DNA of 24,138 nt, taken from Pseudomonadota bacterium (GTDB lineage: Bacteria; SAR324; XYD2-FULL-50-16; JAHJRI01). This document shows, in pieces, positions 17,868-24,138 of this stretch. Position 1 is the first letter of the stretch. Each line of letters begins with the position of its first letter. The notes beneath the pieces were generated by a model that saw only the letters and a list, made by a program, of their open reading frames with translations, was not told the origin of the DNA and ran no database searches. The position numbers were made by a program, and so were the translations under genes. The DNA lies in NCBI GenBank assembly GCA_022360105.1, contig JAKSDL010000361.1:1-24138 (forward strand), given 5' to 3'.

Positions 17868-17873
17868 TATAAT
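17868..17873 (+). promoter_or_regulatory. -10 box of a probably leaderless purH transcript
   Basis: A perfect TATAAT ends six bases before the purH ATG (17880), so transcription would start on or next to the A of the start codon. No ribosome binding site precedes the ATG. The -35 at the expected distance (about 17845-17850, TCAATC) is poor; TTGACT at 17824-17829 is too far away (38 bp). Confidence 0.55.
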
Positions 17874-17879
17874 CTACAA

Positions 17880-19562
17880 ATGAAAATCAAGAGAGCCCTG
17901 GTAAGTGTTTCGGATAAAACCGGAATAATTGAATTAGCTAAAGAACTTGCAAACCTAAACATCGAGATTGTCAGTACTGGTGGAACTGCCAAAGCAATAA
18001 GGGATGCCGGAATTGCCGCAAAGGATGTTTCCGAATTAACGGGTTTCCCTGAGGTTATGGATGGTCGGGTGAAAACGTTGCATCCTTTTATTCACGGTGG
18101 AATTCTGGCAAGACGGGATGATTCCGGTCATATGAAATCAGCAGAGGAGTTGAACATCCCCTTGATCGACCTCATCGTGGTCAACCTTTATCCGTTTATG
18201 GAAGTTACTAAAGAGGAGGGAGTTCCCCTTAACGTTGCTATTGAAAACATCGATATTGGTGGTCCCACCATGTTGAGAGCCGCGGCAAAAAACTATGAAC
18301 ATGTGACTGTAGTCACAGATCCCACTGATTACGGCGAAGTGTTAAATCAGATTCAAACTTCTGGTGAAGTCTCGAAGACAATGAGAGAGCGGTTGGCTGT
18401 AAAAGTATTTCACCATACTGCCATATACGATGCTTCCGTTGATACTTATTTAAGCAGAGCTGTTTTGCAGAAAAACAGGCTGCACCTGAATTTTGAAGAT
18501 GGCGAGGTATTACGTTACGGTGAAAACAGTCATCAATCTGCTGTTTTCTATAAAGATCAGAATTCAAAAGAGGTATCGGTTGCTGACAGTGAAATCCTGA
18601 GCGGGAAGGCAATGTCCTTTAATAATTATGTAGACGCCAATGCGGCTTTGGAAGCAGTAAAAGACCTGCCAAAGGATAAACCTGCGGTTTCGGTGATTAA
18701 ACACACCAATCCCTGTGGGCTGGCAACAGGTGATACTGTAGCAGAAGCACTTGGAAAAGCCTGGGAGGGTGACCCTATCTCCGCTTTTGGTGGTGTTTTA
18801 GCAACTAATGTCACTGTGGATATGGATTTTGCAAGATTTTTGAAAGGCGAGGATGTCAAGCACTATTCCTATAGCATAGTCGATGGAGAAAATGTTCGAC
18901 AGGAAGTTCCCACTGGTAAATTTGTGGAAGTTGTTATTGCTCCGGATTTCACGGAGGATGCTGTCGAGTTTTTCAAGAAAAAGAGCAAGATGATTCGTCT
19001 GGTGAAAGTGAAAGCCGAAGGTGATAAAGATAAAAAAACCTTCAGGGCAATTACGGGAGGCATGCTGGTTCAGGATAGAGATTCGGAACTGACGAGCAAG
19101 TTTGAGGTGGTGACCGAAAAGTCTTTTCCGGACAACTACCAGCAACTCGCTGAATTCACCCTGGTGGCCTGTAAACACACCAAATCAAATGGCATTGTTC
19201 TGGGAAGAGAGTATGCTCCGGGAAAATTCATGGTCATGGGAATGGGCGCTGGCCAACCTAACCGTGTCGATTCCATGCGCAAGCTTTCCATTCCCAAAGC
19301 CAAGGAAAATCTGAAAAGGGAATTTGAAGCGCTGTGTCAGACCGGGGATTTTGATTCCTGGGCAGAACAGGAAATCCAAAAAATGGTTATGGTTTCAGAC
19401 GGATTTTTCCCTTTCGATGATACGGTTCGTGAAGCAGCAAGATATGGGGTGAAATACATTGTTCAGCCAGGCGGCTCCATGAGAGATGAAGATTCTATTA
19501 AAGCCTGCAATGAGTTGGGAATTGCCATGGCATTTTCCGGTTTACGTCACTTCAACCATTAA
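17880..19562 (+). CDS. purH: Bifunctional AICAR formyltransferase / IMP cyclohydrolase PurH
   Basis: 560 residues; catalyses the last two steps of de novo IMP synthesis in the cytoplasm. The N-terminal IMP cyclohydrolase (MGS-like) domain has VSTGGT (31-36) and DGRVKTLHPFIHGGIL (61-76). The C-terminal formyltransferase domain has RYGENSHQ (212-219), MSFNNYVDANAA, the catalytic Lys-His in KHTNPCG (274-280), GMGAGQPNRVDS and the terminal QPGGSMRD / FSGLRHF motifs. It is about 30 residues longer than E. coli PurH; the extra material seems to be at about 320-347 (KGEDVKHYSYSIVDGENVR), a region that is short in E. coli. The stop is 11 bp before the next gene's ATG, suggesting an operon. Confidence 0.97.
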   Translation: MKIKRALVSVSDKTGIIELAKELANLNIEIVSTGGTAKAIRDAGIAAKDVSELTGFPEVMDGRVKTLHPFIHGGILARRDDSGHMKSAEELNIPLIDLIVVNLYPFMEVTKEEGVPLNVAIENIDIGGPTMLRAAAKNYEHVTVVTDPTDYGEVLNQIQTSGEVSKTMRERLAVKVFHHTAIYDASVDTYLSRAVLQKNRLHLNFEDGEVLRYGENSHQSAVFYKDQNSKEVSVADSEILSGKAMSFNNYVDANAALEAVKDLPKDKPAVSVIKHTNPCGLATGDTVAEALGKAWEGDPISAFGGVLATNVTVDMDFARFLKGEDVKHYSYSIVDGENVRQEVPTGKFVEVVIAPDFTEDAVEFFKKKSKMIRLVKVKAEGDKDKKTFRAITGGMLVQDRDSELTSKFEVVTEKSFPDNYQQLAEFTLVACKHTKSNGIVLGREYAPGKFMVMGMGAGQPNRVDSMRKLSIPKAKENLKREFEALCQTGDFDSWAEQEIQKMVMVSDGFFPFDDTVREAARYGVKYIVQPGGSMRDEDSIKACNELGIAMAFSGLRHFNH

Positions 19563-19573
19563 CAAAGGTGTTT

Positions 19574-20827
19574 ATGAGAACTTCTGTTTTGCCGGCAGAT
19601 TTTTTTTTAAAAAACAGGCAAAGGCTAAGTGAAAGGCTGAGCGCCGATTCCTTAGCGTTGATGCAATCATCTGCCAATACCATCAGAAATGCGGATGCGC
19701 TCAATTTGTGGAGGCAGGATTCTGATTTTTTCTATTTTACCGGCATCGACTATCCGGATTGCAGCTTGTTACTGGTTCCTGGCGTTGAAGGAAAAACGGA
19801 TGAGTACTTGTTCATACCACCCGTTGATCCGGAACTTGAGAAGTGGAACGGCAAAATGCTTACCAAGGATCAAGCGAAAGAGACCAGTGGAGTTAAAAAT
19901 GTTCTCTATAACGATAGCCTAGCAAATACTCTGTTCAGGAATCAAAAGTGGAAGGAAGTTCTCTATTGTGAATTAAATGACCATTTTCCCAGTCAGTCTT
20001 TGACTCCTCAGCATCTTTTTCTGGCAGATCTCAGAAATCGACTGCCGGGATTGCAGCAAAAGAAATTGAATCTTTTGACCTCATCCATGCGAACTGTCAA
20101 GCAACCTCAGGAAATTGAAGTTATCAGGCAAGCGACTTCGATAGTGAAATCGGCTCTGGAAGCAGTGATGAGAAAACTAAAGCCCGGTTTGATGGAATTT
20201 CAAATCGAGGCTGAGCTTACCTATCAATACATCTACAACGGATGCAAGAGACATGGGTTTGACCCGATTGTGGCTTCCGGTAAGAACGCAACAGTACTTC
20301 ACTACATTACCAACAACGACCAGCTCAAAGATGGTGATCTGGTGTTGATCGATACCGGTGGGGAATTTCAAATGTATAGTGCTGATATTACCAGAGTATT
20401 TCCAATCAGCGGGTCTTTTTCTGAAAGGCAAAAAGAATGCTACCAGGCAGTTTTGGATGTTAACAAGACCTTCATCGATCAGCTAAAGCCTGGTTCAAGC
20501 TGGGCTCAATTGCACAAACTGGCGGGAGAGCTGACAGGAGACATCTATAGCAAATACGGTTTTGTCGAAGATCCCAAAAAACACCTGGAAGTTAGTTATC
20601 ATCGAATTGGTCATCACCTGGGATTGGATATCCATGACGTTGGCAATCCGGATGAGCCATTGGAACCCGGAGCCGTATTAACCGTGGAGCCGGGACTTTA
20701 TCTTCCCGATGAAGGAATCGGTGTACGCATTGAAGACAATATCCTGTTGACAGAATCAGGATGTGAAGTGCTTTCTGCTGATATCCCGAAAGAGATTGAT
20801 GATATTGAAGCCATCATGAGCAACTGA
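19574..20827 (+). CDS. Xaa-Pro aminopeptidase, M24B family (PepP-like)
   Basis: 417 residues. A cytoplasmic metallopeptidase that removes an N-terminal residue preceding proline. An N-terminal aminopeptidase P domain (about 1-165, with WRQDSDFFYFTGIDYPD) is followed by the pita-bread fold with the five metal ligands: D260 (LIDTGGEF), D271 (SADITR), H347 (HRIGHHLG), E372 (VEPGLY) and E387 (RIEDN). Proton-shuttle histidines H243 and H354 are also present. The set is complete, so it should be active. I chose ATG 19574 because AAAGG (19564-19568) is five bases upstream; a GTG at 19568 would add two residues. It follows purH closely. Its stop abuts the stop of the next, convergent gene with no spacer. 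Confidence 0.94.
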   Translation: MRTSVLPADFFLKNRQRLSERLSADSLALMQSSANTIRNADALNLWRQDSDFFYFTGIDYPDCSLLLVPGVEGKTDEYLFIPPVDPELEKWNGKMLTKDQAKETSGVKNVLYNDSLANTLFRNQKWKEVLYCELNDHFPSQSLTPQHLFLADLRNRLPGLQQKKLNLLTSSMRTVKQPQEIEVIRQATSIVKSALEAVMRKLKPGLMEFQIEAELTYQYIYNGCKRHGFDPIVASGKNATVLHYITNNDQLKDGDLVLIDTGGEFQMYSADITRVFPISGSFSERQKECYQAVLDVNKTFIDQLKPGSSWAQLHKLAGELTGDIYSKYGFVEDPKKHLEVSYHRIGHHLGLDIHDVGNPDEPLEPGAVLTVEPGLYLPDEGIGVRIEDNILLTESGCEVLSADIPKEIDDIEAIMSN

Positions 20828-21409
20828 TTAAACCGCATACTCCTCAATGAAGTATTCAATTTTCTTACGGTTTTCTTCATCGAGAGCCATGATTTTGAAT
20901 CCGGTGATAAAAATGGCTTCATGAATGGTTTTTTGACACCTGATACTCTGGGCGTCAAAAACAATTTCCAGCTGTTCGTCTGCTTCTTCAGGTAATTCAA
21001 TTTTTAAGCTGAATGATTTGTTTTCTGTGATGGGATCATCACTCACCAGCATGATCCCCTCTGTAGTGATATCGCCCAAATCTCCCAGTATCTTTCCCGA
21101 ATTTTTTTCCTGTACTTCAATGTTTAAAATGAAATTTCTTCGTTTTAATTTACGTTGCTCTATTCCTGGTCTACTGCTTTCTATAATGGTCGTCAGTTTT
21201 TGATCAGCTTTGATAGAGGCCGATTTCGATTTCTGCTTGACGGTAATCGGAGCCCCAAAACCGGTAATGGAAACCTCACCATACGCAGTTAAATATTCCA
21301 CTATTTTGCTGACCATGTTATTGATTGCCGTTTTTACGGCCTCATCCGGCAACTCAAGCTCTCTTGCCATCATTTCGACCAGATCGTTTTTACTTAGTAT
21401 ATTTGACAT
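20828..21409 (-). CDS. HU/IHF-like domain fused to a PilZ domain
   Basis: 193 residues with two recognisable modules. Residues 5-60 follow the HU/IHF fold: SKNDLVEMMARELEL, a second helix, then GEVSITGFGAPITVK (44-58), which matches the HU hallmark (GxVxxxGFGxFxV). The usual DNA-embracing arm with its RNPxTG segment is missing; a shorter Lys/Ser-rich stretch (58-80) takes its place. Residues 85-190 resemble PilZ: R86-x3-R90 in QRKLKRR and D113-x-T115-x-x-G118 (DITTEG), where Ser is replaced by Thr. PilZ domains bind cyclic-di-GMP through these residues. No signal peptide or membrane segment, so a cytoplasmic DNA-binding, c-di-GMP-responsive protein is inferred. GAGGA precedes the minus-strand ATG. 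The domain order is unusual. Confidence 0.75.
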   Translation of the reverse strand: MSNILSKNDLVEMMARELELPDEAVKTAINNMVSKIVEYLTAYGEVSITGFGAPITVKQKSKSASIKADQKLTTIIESSRPGIEQRKLKRRNFILNIEVQEKNSGKILGDLGDITTEGIMLVSDDPITENKSFSLKIELPEEADEQLEIVFDAQSIRCQKTIHEAIFITGFKIMALDEENRKKIEYFIEEYAV

Positions 21410-21731
21410 GAATCCTCGATTAAGTTGCTTTTTATAAGATGTCGATAAAATAAACAGCCAGCCGTGGAGTTATTTTGGCACTTTGCCTTTGAATTTGCTG
21501 AATTCCTTTGTCCGGATCCTATATTTAATAGATAATGAACTGAATTATTGTGCTCGACAACACACATTCACCCCGGTCTCTTGAACTTTTTAATCTGGTT
21601 GCCTAATAGTTGTTCATAAATAAAGAAAGCGAAGCTTTCACCAAAGACCGATAACTGATAACCATGCAATGCGACTTTGGTTTTGCATGACATGGACTAG
21701 AAAATTAGCACAATAAAAACCATAATATGTG

Positions 21732-21749
21732 TGTGAATAAACATTCACA
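21732..21749. promoter_or_regulatory. Perfect 18-bp inverted repeat, candidate operator
   Basis: TGTGAAT-AAAC-ATTCACA, with 7-bp arms and a 4-base centre. The TGTGA...TCACA ends recall CRP-family sites, but the gap is 8 bases rather than CRP's 6. Its right arm contains the -35 box of the promoter directly downstream. Confidence 0.5.
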
Positions 21750-21773
21750 AAGCACAAAGATTTGGACTATACT
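21744..21773 (+). promoter_or_regulatory. Sigma-70 type promoter toward the DUF104-PilZ gene
   Basis: -35 TTCACA (21744-21749), an 18-bp spacer and -10 TATACT (21768-21773); both boxes match consensus at five of six positions. Predicted start near 21780, about 300 nt before the ATG at 22082. The -35 lies inside the palindrome at 21732-21749. Confidence 0.6.
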
Positions 21774-22081
21774 GGACGCAAGATTTTGTTTTCTGGCTGA
21801 AATCCCGCTGGACAGCATAATACCTGTTTTGATACATGTCCAAACAGCATTAACTCGTTGTATTATATTACGTAATTTTCGAATTTCAAACTGAATTATA
21901 TAATCCGCTTCCCAACCTTAATGAAGGCGAAGGGTCACCCGGATCTAAGATTCTTAGGTGGCACTTGATAGGGTTAGCTGGTTCATGGATCAAAGCAAAA
22001 CAAAGCAGACCAATGACCGATAACACGGATGGAAAAGAATCGGTTCAATAGCGTTTGCATAACGAGATAACAGGAATCACC

Positions 22082-22600
22082 ATGATGAAATCGATTCGCG
22101 GAACATATGAGAATGGTACCATCAAGCTTCTGGATCCAGTAGATCTTGAAAATGAAACGAACGTTGTCATTACTTTTTTAGATGATGAGTTCCCTTTTTC
22201 GACAATTCCAGCTGCTCCACAACCGTCATCCAATAAACAGGACTCCGAGGCAGTACTCGATAAGGATGAGCAATCGGAAGAATATTACGAAAAACTTCGA
22301 AAACATAAACGCTATAAAGCCAAAGGCAACATCACTATCGTTCAAGACGGAGAGGAATCAATTTATCCTTTAAACGATTATTCGGCCGGTGGTTTGAGTT
22401 TTCTTGCCGACAAAGTATTTGATATCGGGACCAATATCAATGCCGCACTGAAATATAATGCCAGTGGGGAAATTCTCGTCATGGACTTCGAAATTGCTGT
22501 ACGAGGAGTGTTTGAAGAAGAAACCGATCGCTATAAGATCGGATGTCAGTTCATTGACAATGTGGATGAAGAGCTTTGGCACACCATTATGGGGCAGTAA
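22082..22600 (+). CDS. DUF104/AF2212-like domain fused to a PilZ domain
   Basis: 172 residues. Residues 3-33 (SIRGTYENGTIKLLDPVDL, then NVVITF) match the short beta-hairpin pattern of DUF104 (AF2212-like) proteins, known mainly as putative antitoxins. An acidic, proline-containing linker (about 36-70) leads to a PilZ domain at about 71-170 with canonical c-di-GMP motifs: R73-x3-R77 (RKHKR) and D99-x-S101-x-x-G104 (DYSAGG). The later YKIGCQFID strand also fits PilZ. No signal peptide or membrane segment. Start: AGGA at 22072-22075, six bases before ATG 22082; an upstream TTG at 22055 lacks support. It is divergent from the HU-PilZ gene. No toxin gene (PIN or similar) is adjacent, so an antitoxin role is doubtful. 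Confidence 0.78.
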   Translation: MMKSIRGTYENGTIKLLDPVDLENETNVVITFLDDEFPFSTIPAAPQPSSNKQDSEAVLDKDEQSEEYYEKLRKHKRYKAKGNITIVQDGEESIYPLNDYSAGGLSFLADKVFDIGTNINAALKYNASGEILVMDFEIAVRGVFEEETDRYKIGCQFIDNVDEELWHTIMGQ

Positions 22601-22788
22601 GTTTATAATGTTCGGATTGACCTATAGTGGTCGAGGGAATCTCAGGAATGACCCGGGCGTTTGTAATACTGAACATGAACATGTCCCAACTGCCTTAGGC
22701 TGGCACGATAAAAGCTGATCTGACAGAGATTGTATCGGTAAAGTTGAAAAAATTGTGATGGGGCCTAAGAGGGGAGGATACTGAAGTG

Positions 22789-22864
22789 TGGCTCCCCGAG
22801 CAAGACTCGAACTTGCGACAAGACGGTTAACAGCCGTCTGCTCTACCAACTGAGCTATCGGGGA
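22789..22864 (-). tRNA. tRNA-Asn (anticodon GTT), CCA encoded
   Basis: On the minus strand a full cloverleaf is visible: acceptor TCCCCGA/TCGGGGA (7 bp), D-arm GCTC-AGTTGGTAGA-GAGC, anticodon stem GACGG/CCGTC around CTGTTAA (anticodon GTT, Asn), and T-arm GCAAG-TTCGAGT-CTTGC. The discriminator is G, and the 3' CCA is encoded (22791-22789). The mature body without CCA is 22792-22864, 73 nt. Confidence 0.98.
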
Positions 22865-22882
22865 ACTCGCTGATAATCTCTT

Positions 22883-22911
22883 AAACTAGTGGCAAAATAA
22901 TATTTTGTCAA
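22883..22911 (-). promoter_or_regulatory. Promoter of the tRNA-Asn gene
   Basis: On the minus strand: consensus -35 TTGACA (22911-22906), a 17-bp spacer and -10 TAGTTT (22888-22883). The start would be near 22876, about 12 nt before the tRNA 5' end. Confidence 0.7.
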
Positions 22912-23199
22912 GACTCATCCACTCAAAAAAAGACATCAATTGCATTTCCAAATAAAACTCAAAAAAAGAAATTGTCAAAAAAATCCAATAAAATCTTTTG
23001 TTTACTTGCCAATACGGGAAGAAATAAAAAACGGAAAAAATGAATTGAAATAGTCAGAACTCCTATATTAACCTGAGTGCTTTATTACCAAATGATATAC
23101 AGCTGAAATTATTAGATCGGATTGAAGGTCCGCAAGTTTCCAGCACGTGGAAAAAAACCTTACCAGTCTGAAGTTATTTTTTATTATTGTAATTCAGGC

Positions 23200-23229
23200 T
23201 TACCAAAGAAACGAAAGTCAAGTACATAT
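23200..23229 (+). promoter_or_regulatory. Possible promoter giving a nearly leaderless lon transcript
   Basis: -35 TTACCA (23200-23205), an 18-bp spacer and -10 TACATA (23224-23229), ending eight bases before the lon ATG. No ribosome binding site precedes that ATG (TATCTAGTCC). The elements are moderate matches only. Confidence 0.35.
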
Positions 23230-23237
23230 CTAGTCCA

Positions 23238-24138
23238 TGGCCGAGAAAAAAAAGAAAAGGGATATTGCTCCCGATAAAAAGAGCAAAAAGGAATCAAAAT
23301 CCAAAAAAGGAAAAGTCACTGAAATTGAAGTCGAAGTGATCGAAGAGGAAATAATCGAGGAAGATCAGGCGACTGAAGAGGCAGTGATTGCAGAAGGTAT
23401 TTTTAAGGACCTGATGCCCAAATTGGATATTTTGCCCGAATTCCTGGGCATTATCTCGGTTCAGCATCGACCGCTATTTCCCCATATGGTAATCCCCCTG
23501 GTGGTGGAAGGTGAGTTGTATCAGAAGACCATTAAGTATGCGCAACAAAAGGAACCGGGTTATGTGGGGATTGTTCTGGGAACATCCAAGTTTGATCCTT
23601 CAAAACCCAAAGTAAAAGACCTGCACAAAATAGGTGTTGTAGCCAGAATTGCCAAGGTGTTTTCTCAAAATGAAGAAAGTAGCCAGTTATTGCTGGATGT
23701 ACTGGATAGGATTCGAATTGTGGATGACGTCTCCACCAAACCTCCGTTGATGATTGCCAAGGTTGAATATGTCGAACAGGATAAGATCGAGCTGAATGAC
23801 GAAATTCGTGCCTTTAGTCGGGAAATCCTTTCCAACATGAAGGAACTGATCAATCTGAATCCTCTTATTAAAGAAGAGCTGAACCAGTTTGTCAGCCAAA
23901 TCAGTTTGGATGATCCGAGTCGATTGGCAGATTTTGCGGCAACTCTCACCTCAGCGGACAAAAATGAGCTTCAATCCATACTGGAATCGATTCCTATAAT
24001 CAGCCGTCTTCGCAAAACGTTGTTTTTAATTAAAAAAGAACTCGATCTCAGCAGATTGCAGGCGGATATTTCACAGCGGATTGAAGACAGGATATCGGAG
24101 CATCAAAGGGAATTCTTTCTCAAGGAACAATTAAAAGA
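23238..24138 (+). CDS. lon: ATP-dependent protease Lon, N-terminal part (runs off the window)
   Basis: The frame is open from ATG 23238 to the window end, 300 codons. Residues 1-25 are lysine-rich (KKKKR, KKSKKESKSKKGK), 28-48 are acidic (EVIEEEIIEED), and the Lon substrate-binding domain begins near 66. ILPEFLGIISVQHRPLFPHMVIPL (in two parts, 65-88) corresponds to the family's LPLRN-FPGM opening. The helical segment near 285-300, ISQRIEDRISEHQREFFLKE followed by QLK, is the conserved stretch before the AAA+ domain. Lon is a cytoplasmic hexameric protease that degrades misfolded and regulatory proteins. The AAA+ and Ser-Lys protease domains lie outside the window. The charged N-terminal extension of about 60 residues is longer than in E. 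coli Lon. Confidence 0.93.

Larger units (their letters stand above)
17508..17879. other. Intergenic region between divergent uvrB and purH
   Basis: 372 bp between the two divergent start codons. It holds the uvrB promoter candidate on the minus strand and, at its right end, the purH -10 box. No ORF or RNA gene is visible; no PurR-like palindrome or purine/PRPP riboswitch was recognised. Confidence 0.55.
21410..22081. other. Divergent regulatory region between two PilZ genes
   Basis: 672 bp without an ORF, between genes transcribed away from each other. It contains several inverted repeats: GAAAGC/GCTTTC near 21625-21640, CATGCAA (21663-21669) with TTGCATG (21683-21689), the 18-bp palindrome at 21732-21749, and CTAAG-ATT-CTTAG near 21945-21957. 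There is a promoter at 21744-21773 and a second perfect TATAAT at 21899-21904 with a poor -35. The leader to the right-hand gene would be about 300 or 170 nt. Confidence 0.6.
22865..23237. other. AT-rich spacer between tRNA-Asn and lon
   Basis: 373 bp with no ORF. The left end holds the tRNA promoter. A 13-bp direct repeat ACTCAAAAAAAGA occurs at 22921-22933 and 22957-22969. The right end holds a possible lon promoter. Otherwise A-rich sequence with nothing recognisable. Confidence 0.55.

Noticed and set aside
21732..21749. Canonical CRP-cAMP site
   Set aside because: The half-sites fit, but the spacing is 8 rather than 6 bases, so it is kept only as a generic dimer operator candidate.
21774..21790. 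GGACGCAAGA as a fragment of a c-di-GMP-I (GEMM) riboswitch
   Set aside because: Only about ten bases resemble the GEMM core; the partner elements (GCAAACC upstream, GGTAGCGGGGTTACC downstream) are absent in the 300-nt leader.
22055..22081. TTG start nine codons upstream for the DUF104-PilZ gene
   Set aside because: No ribosome binding site, whereas ATG 22082 has AGGA six bases upstream and begins exactly at the DUF104-like motif.
22082..22600. Toxin-antitoxin module based on the DUF104-like N-terminus
   Set aside because: No adjacent PIN-domain or other toxin ORF, and the protein continues into a PilZ domain.

Overview
The window reads as chromosomal DNA of a diderm (Gram-negative type) bacterium of moderate GC content. 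Supporting this are a class A RNase P RNA, periplasmic solute-binding proteins with Sec signal peptides, a YejABEF-type peptide importer, PilZ (cyclic-di-GMP) proteins and ordinary housekeeping genes (uvrB, purH, hpt, lon, a cis-prenyltransferase). The heptanucleotide tandem repeats, the gene-poor AT-rich spacers and the isolated small operons would suit an uncultured lineage near the FCB/Calditrichota/KSB1 type bacteria. That placement is only an impression; nothing in the window proves a phylum. No phage, integrase, intact IS element or CRISPR array is visible.

Layout. (1) 1-1511: the 3' end of an unidentified gene, possibly a MoxR-type ATPase, coupled by an ATGA overlap to a CoxE-like von Willebrand A protein. 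(2) 1558-2161: two different 7-bp tandem arrays, then a good promoter and rnpB. (3) mobA, a gene-free stretch, a 73-residue hypothetical protein with a strong ribosome binding site, and 766 bp without genes. (4) 4268-12017: a six-gene oligopeptide ABC importer of the Yej type (two permeases, two tandem paralogous binding proteins, two separate ATPases). (5) A 642-bp gap, then a cis-prenyltransferase of the archaeal/Rv1086-like sort, convergent with a minus-strand set uvrB - hpt - NCS2 purine permease; the two sets are separated by a bidirectional hairpin. (6) purH, divergent from uvrB and probably leaderless, followed at once by an M24 Xaa-Pro aminopeptidase. (7) Two PilZ proteins transcribed away from each other across a 672-bp regulatory region. 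(8) tRNA-Asn on the minus strand with its own promoter. (9) The 5' 900 bp of lon.

How they work together. The Yej operon would supply peptides that cytoplasmic peptidases such as the M24 enzyme can degrade. The NCS2 permease and Hpt form a purine salvage pair next to the last de novo IMP enzyme, PurH. The most unusual part is the PilZ pair. One protein has an HU/IHF-like DNA-binding domain fused to PilZ; the other has a DUF104 (AF2212-like antitoxin) type N-terminus fused to a PilZ domain with canonical motifs. They are divergent, and the region between them contains an 18-bp perfect inverted repeat overlapping the -35 box of a good promoter. I regard this as the best candidate for an undescribed system: c-di-GMP control through a nucleoid-protein-like module.
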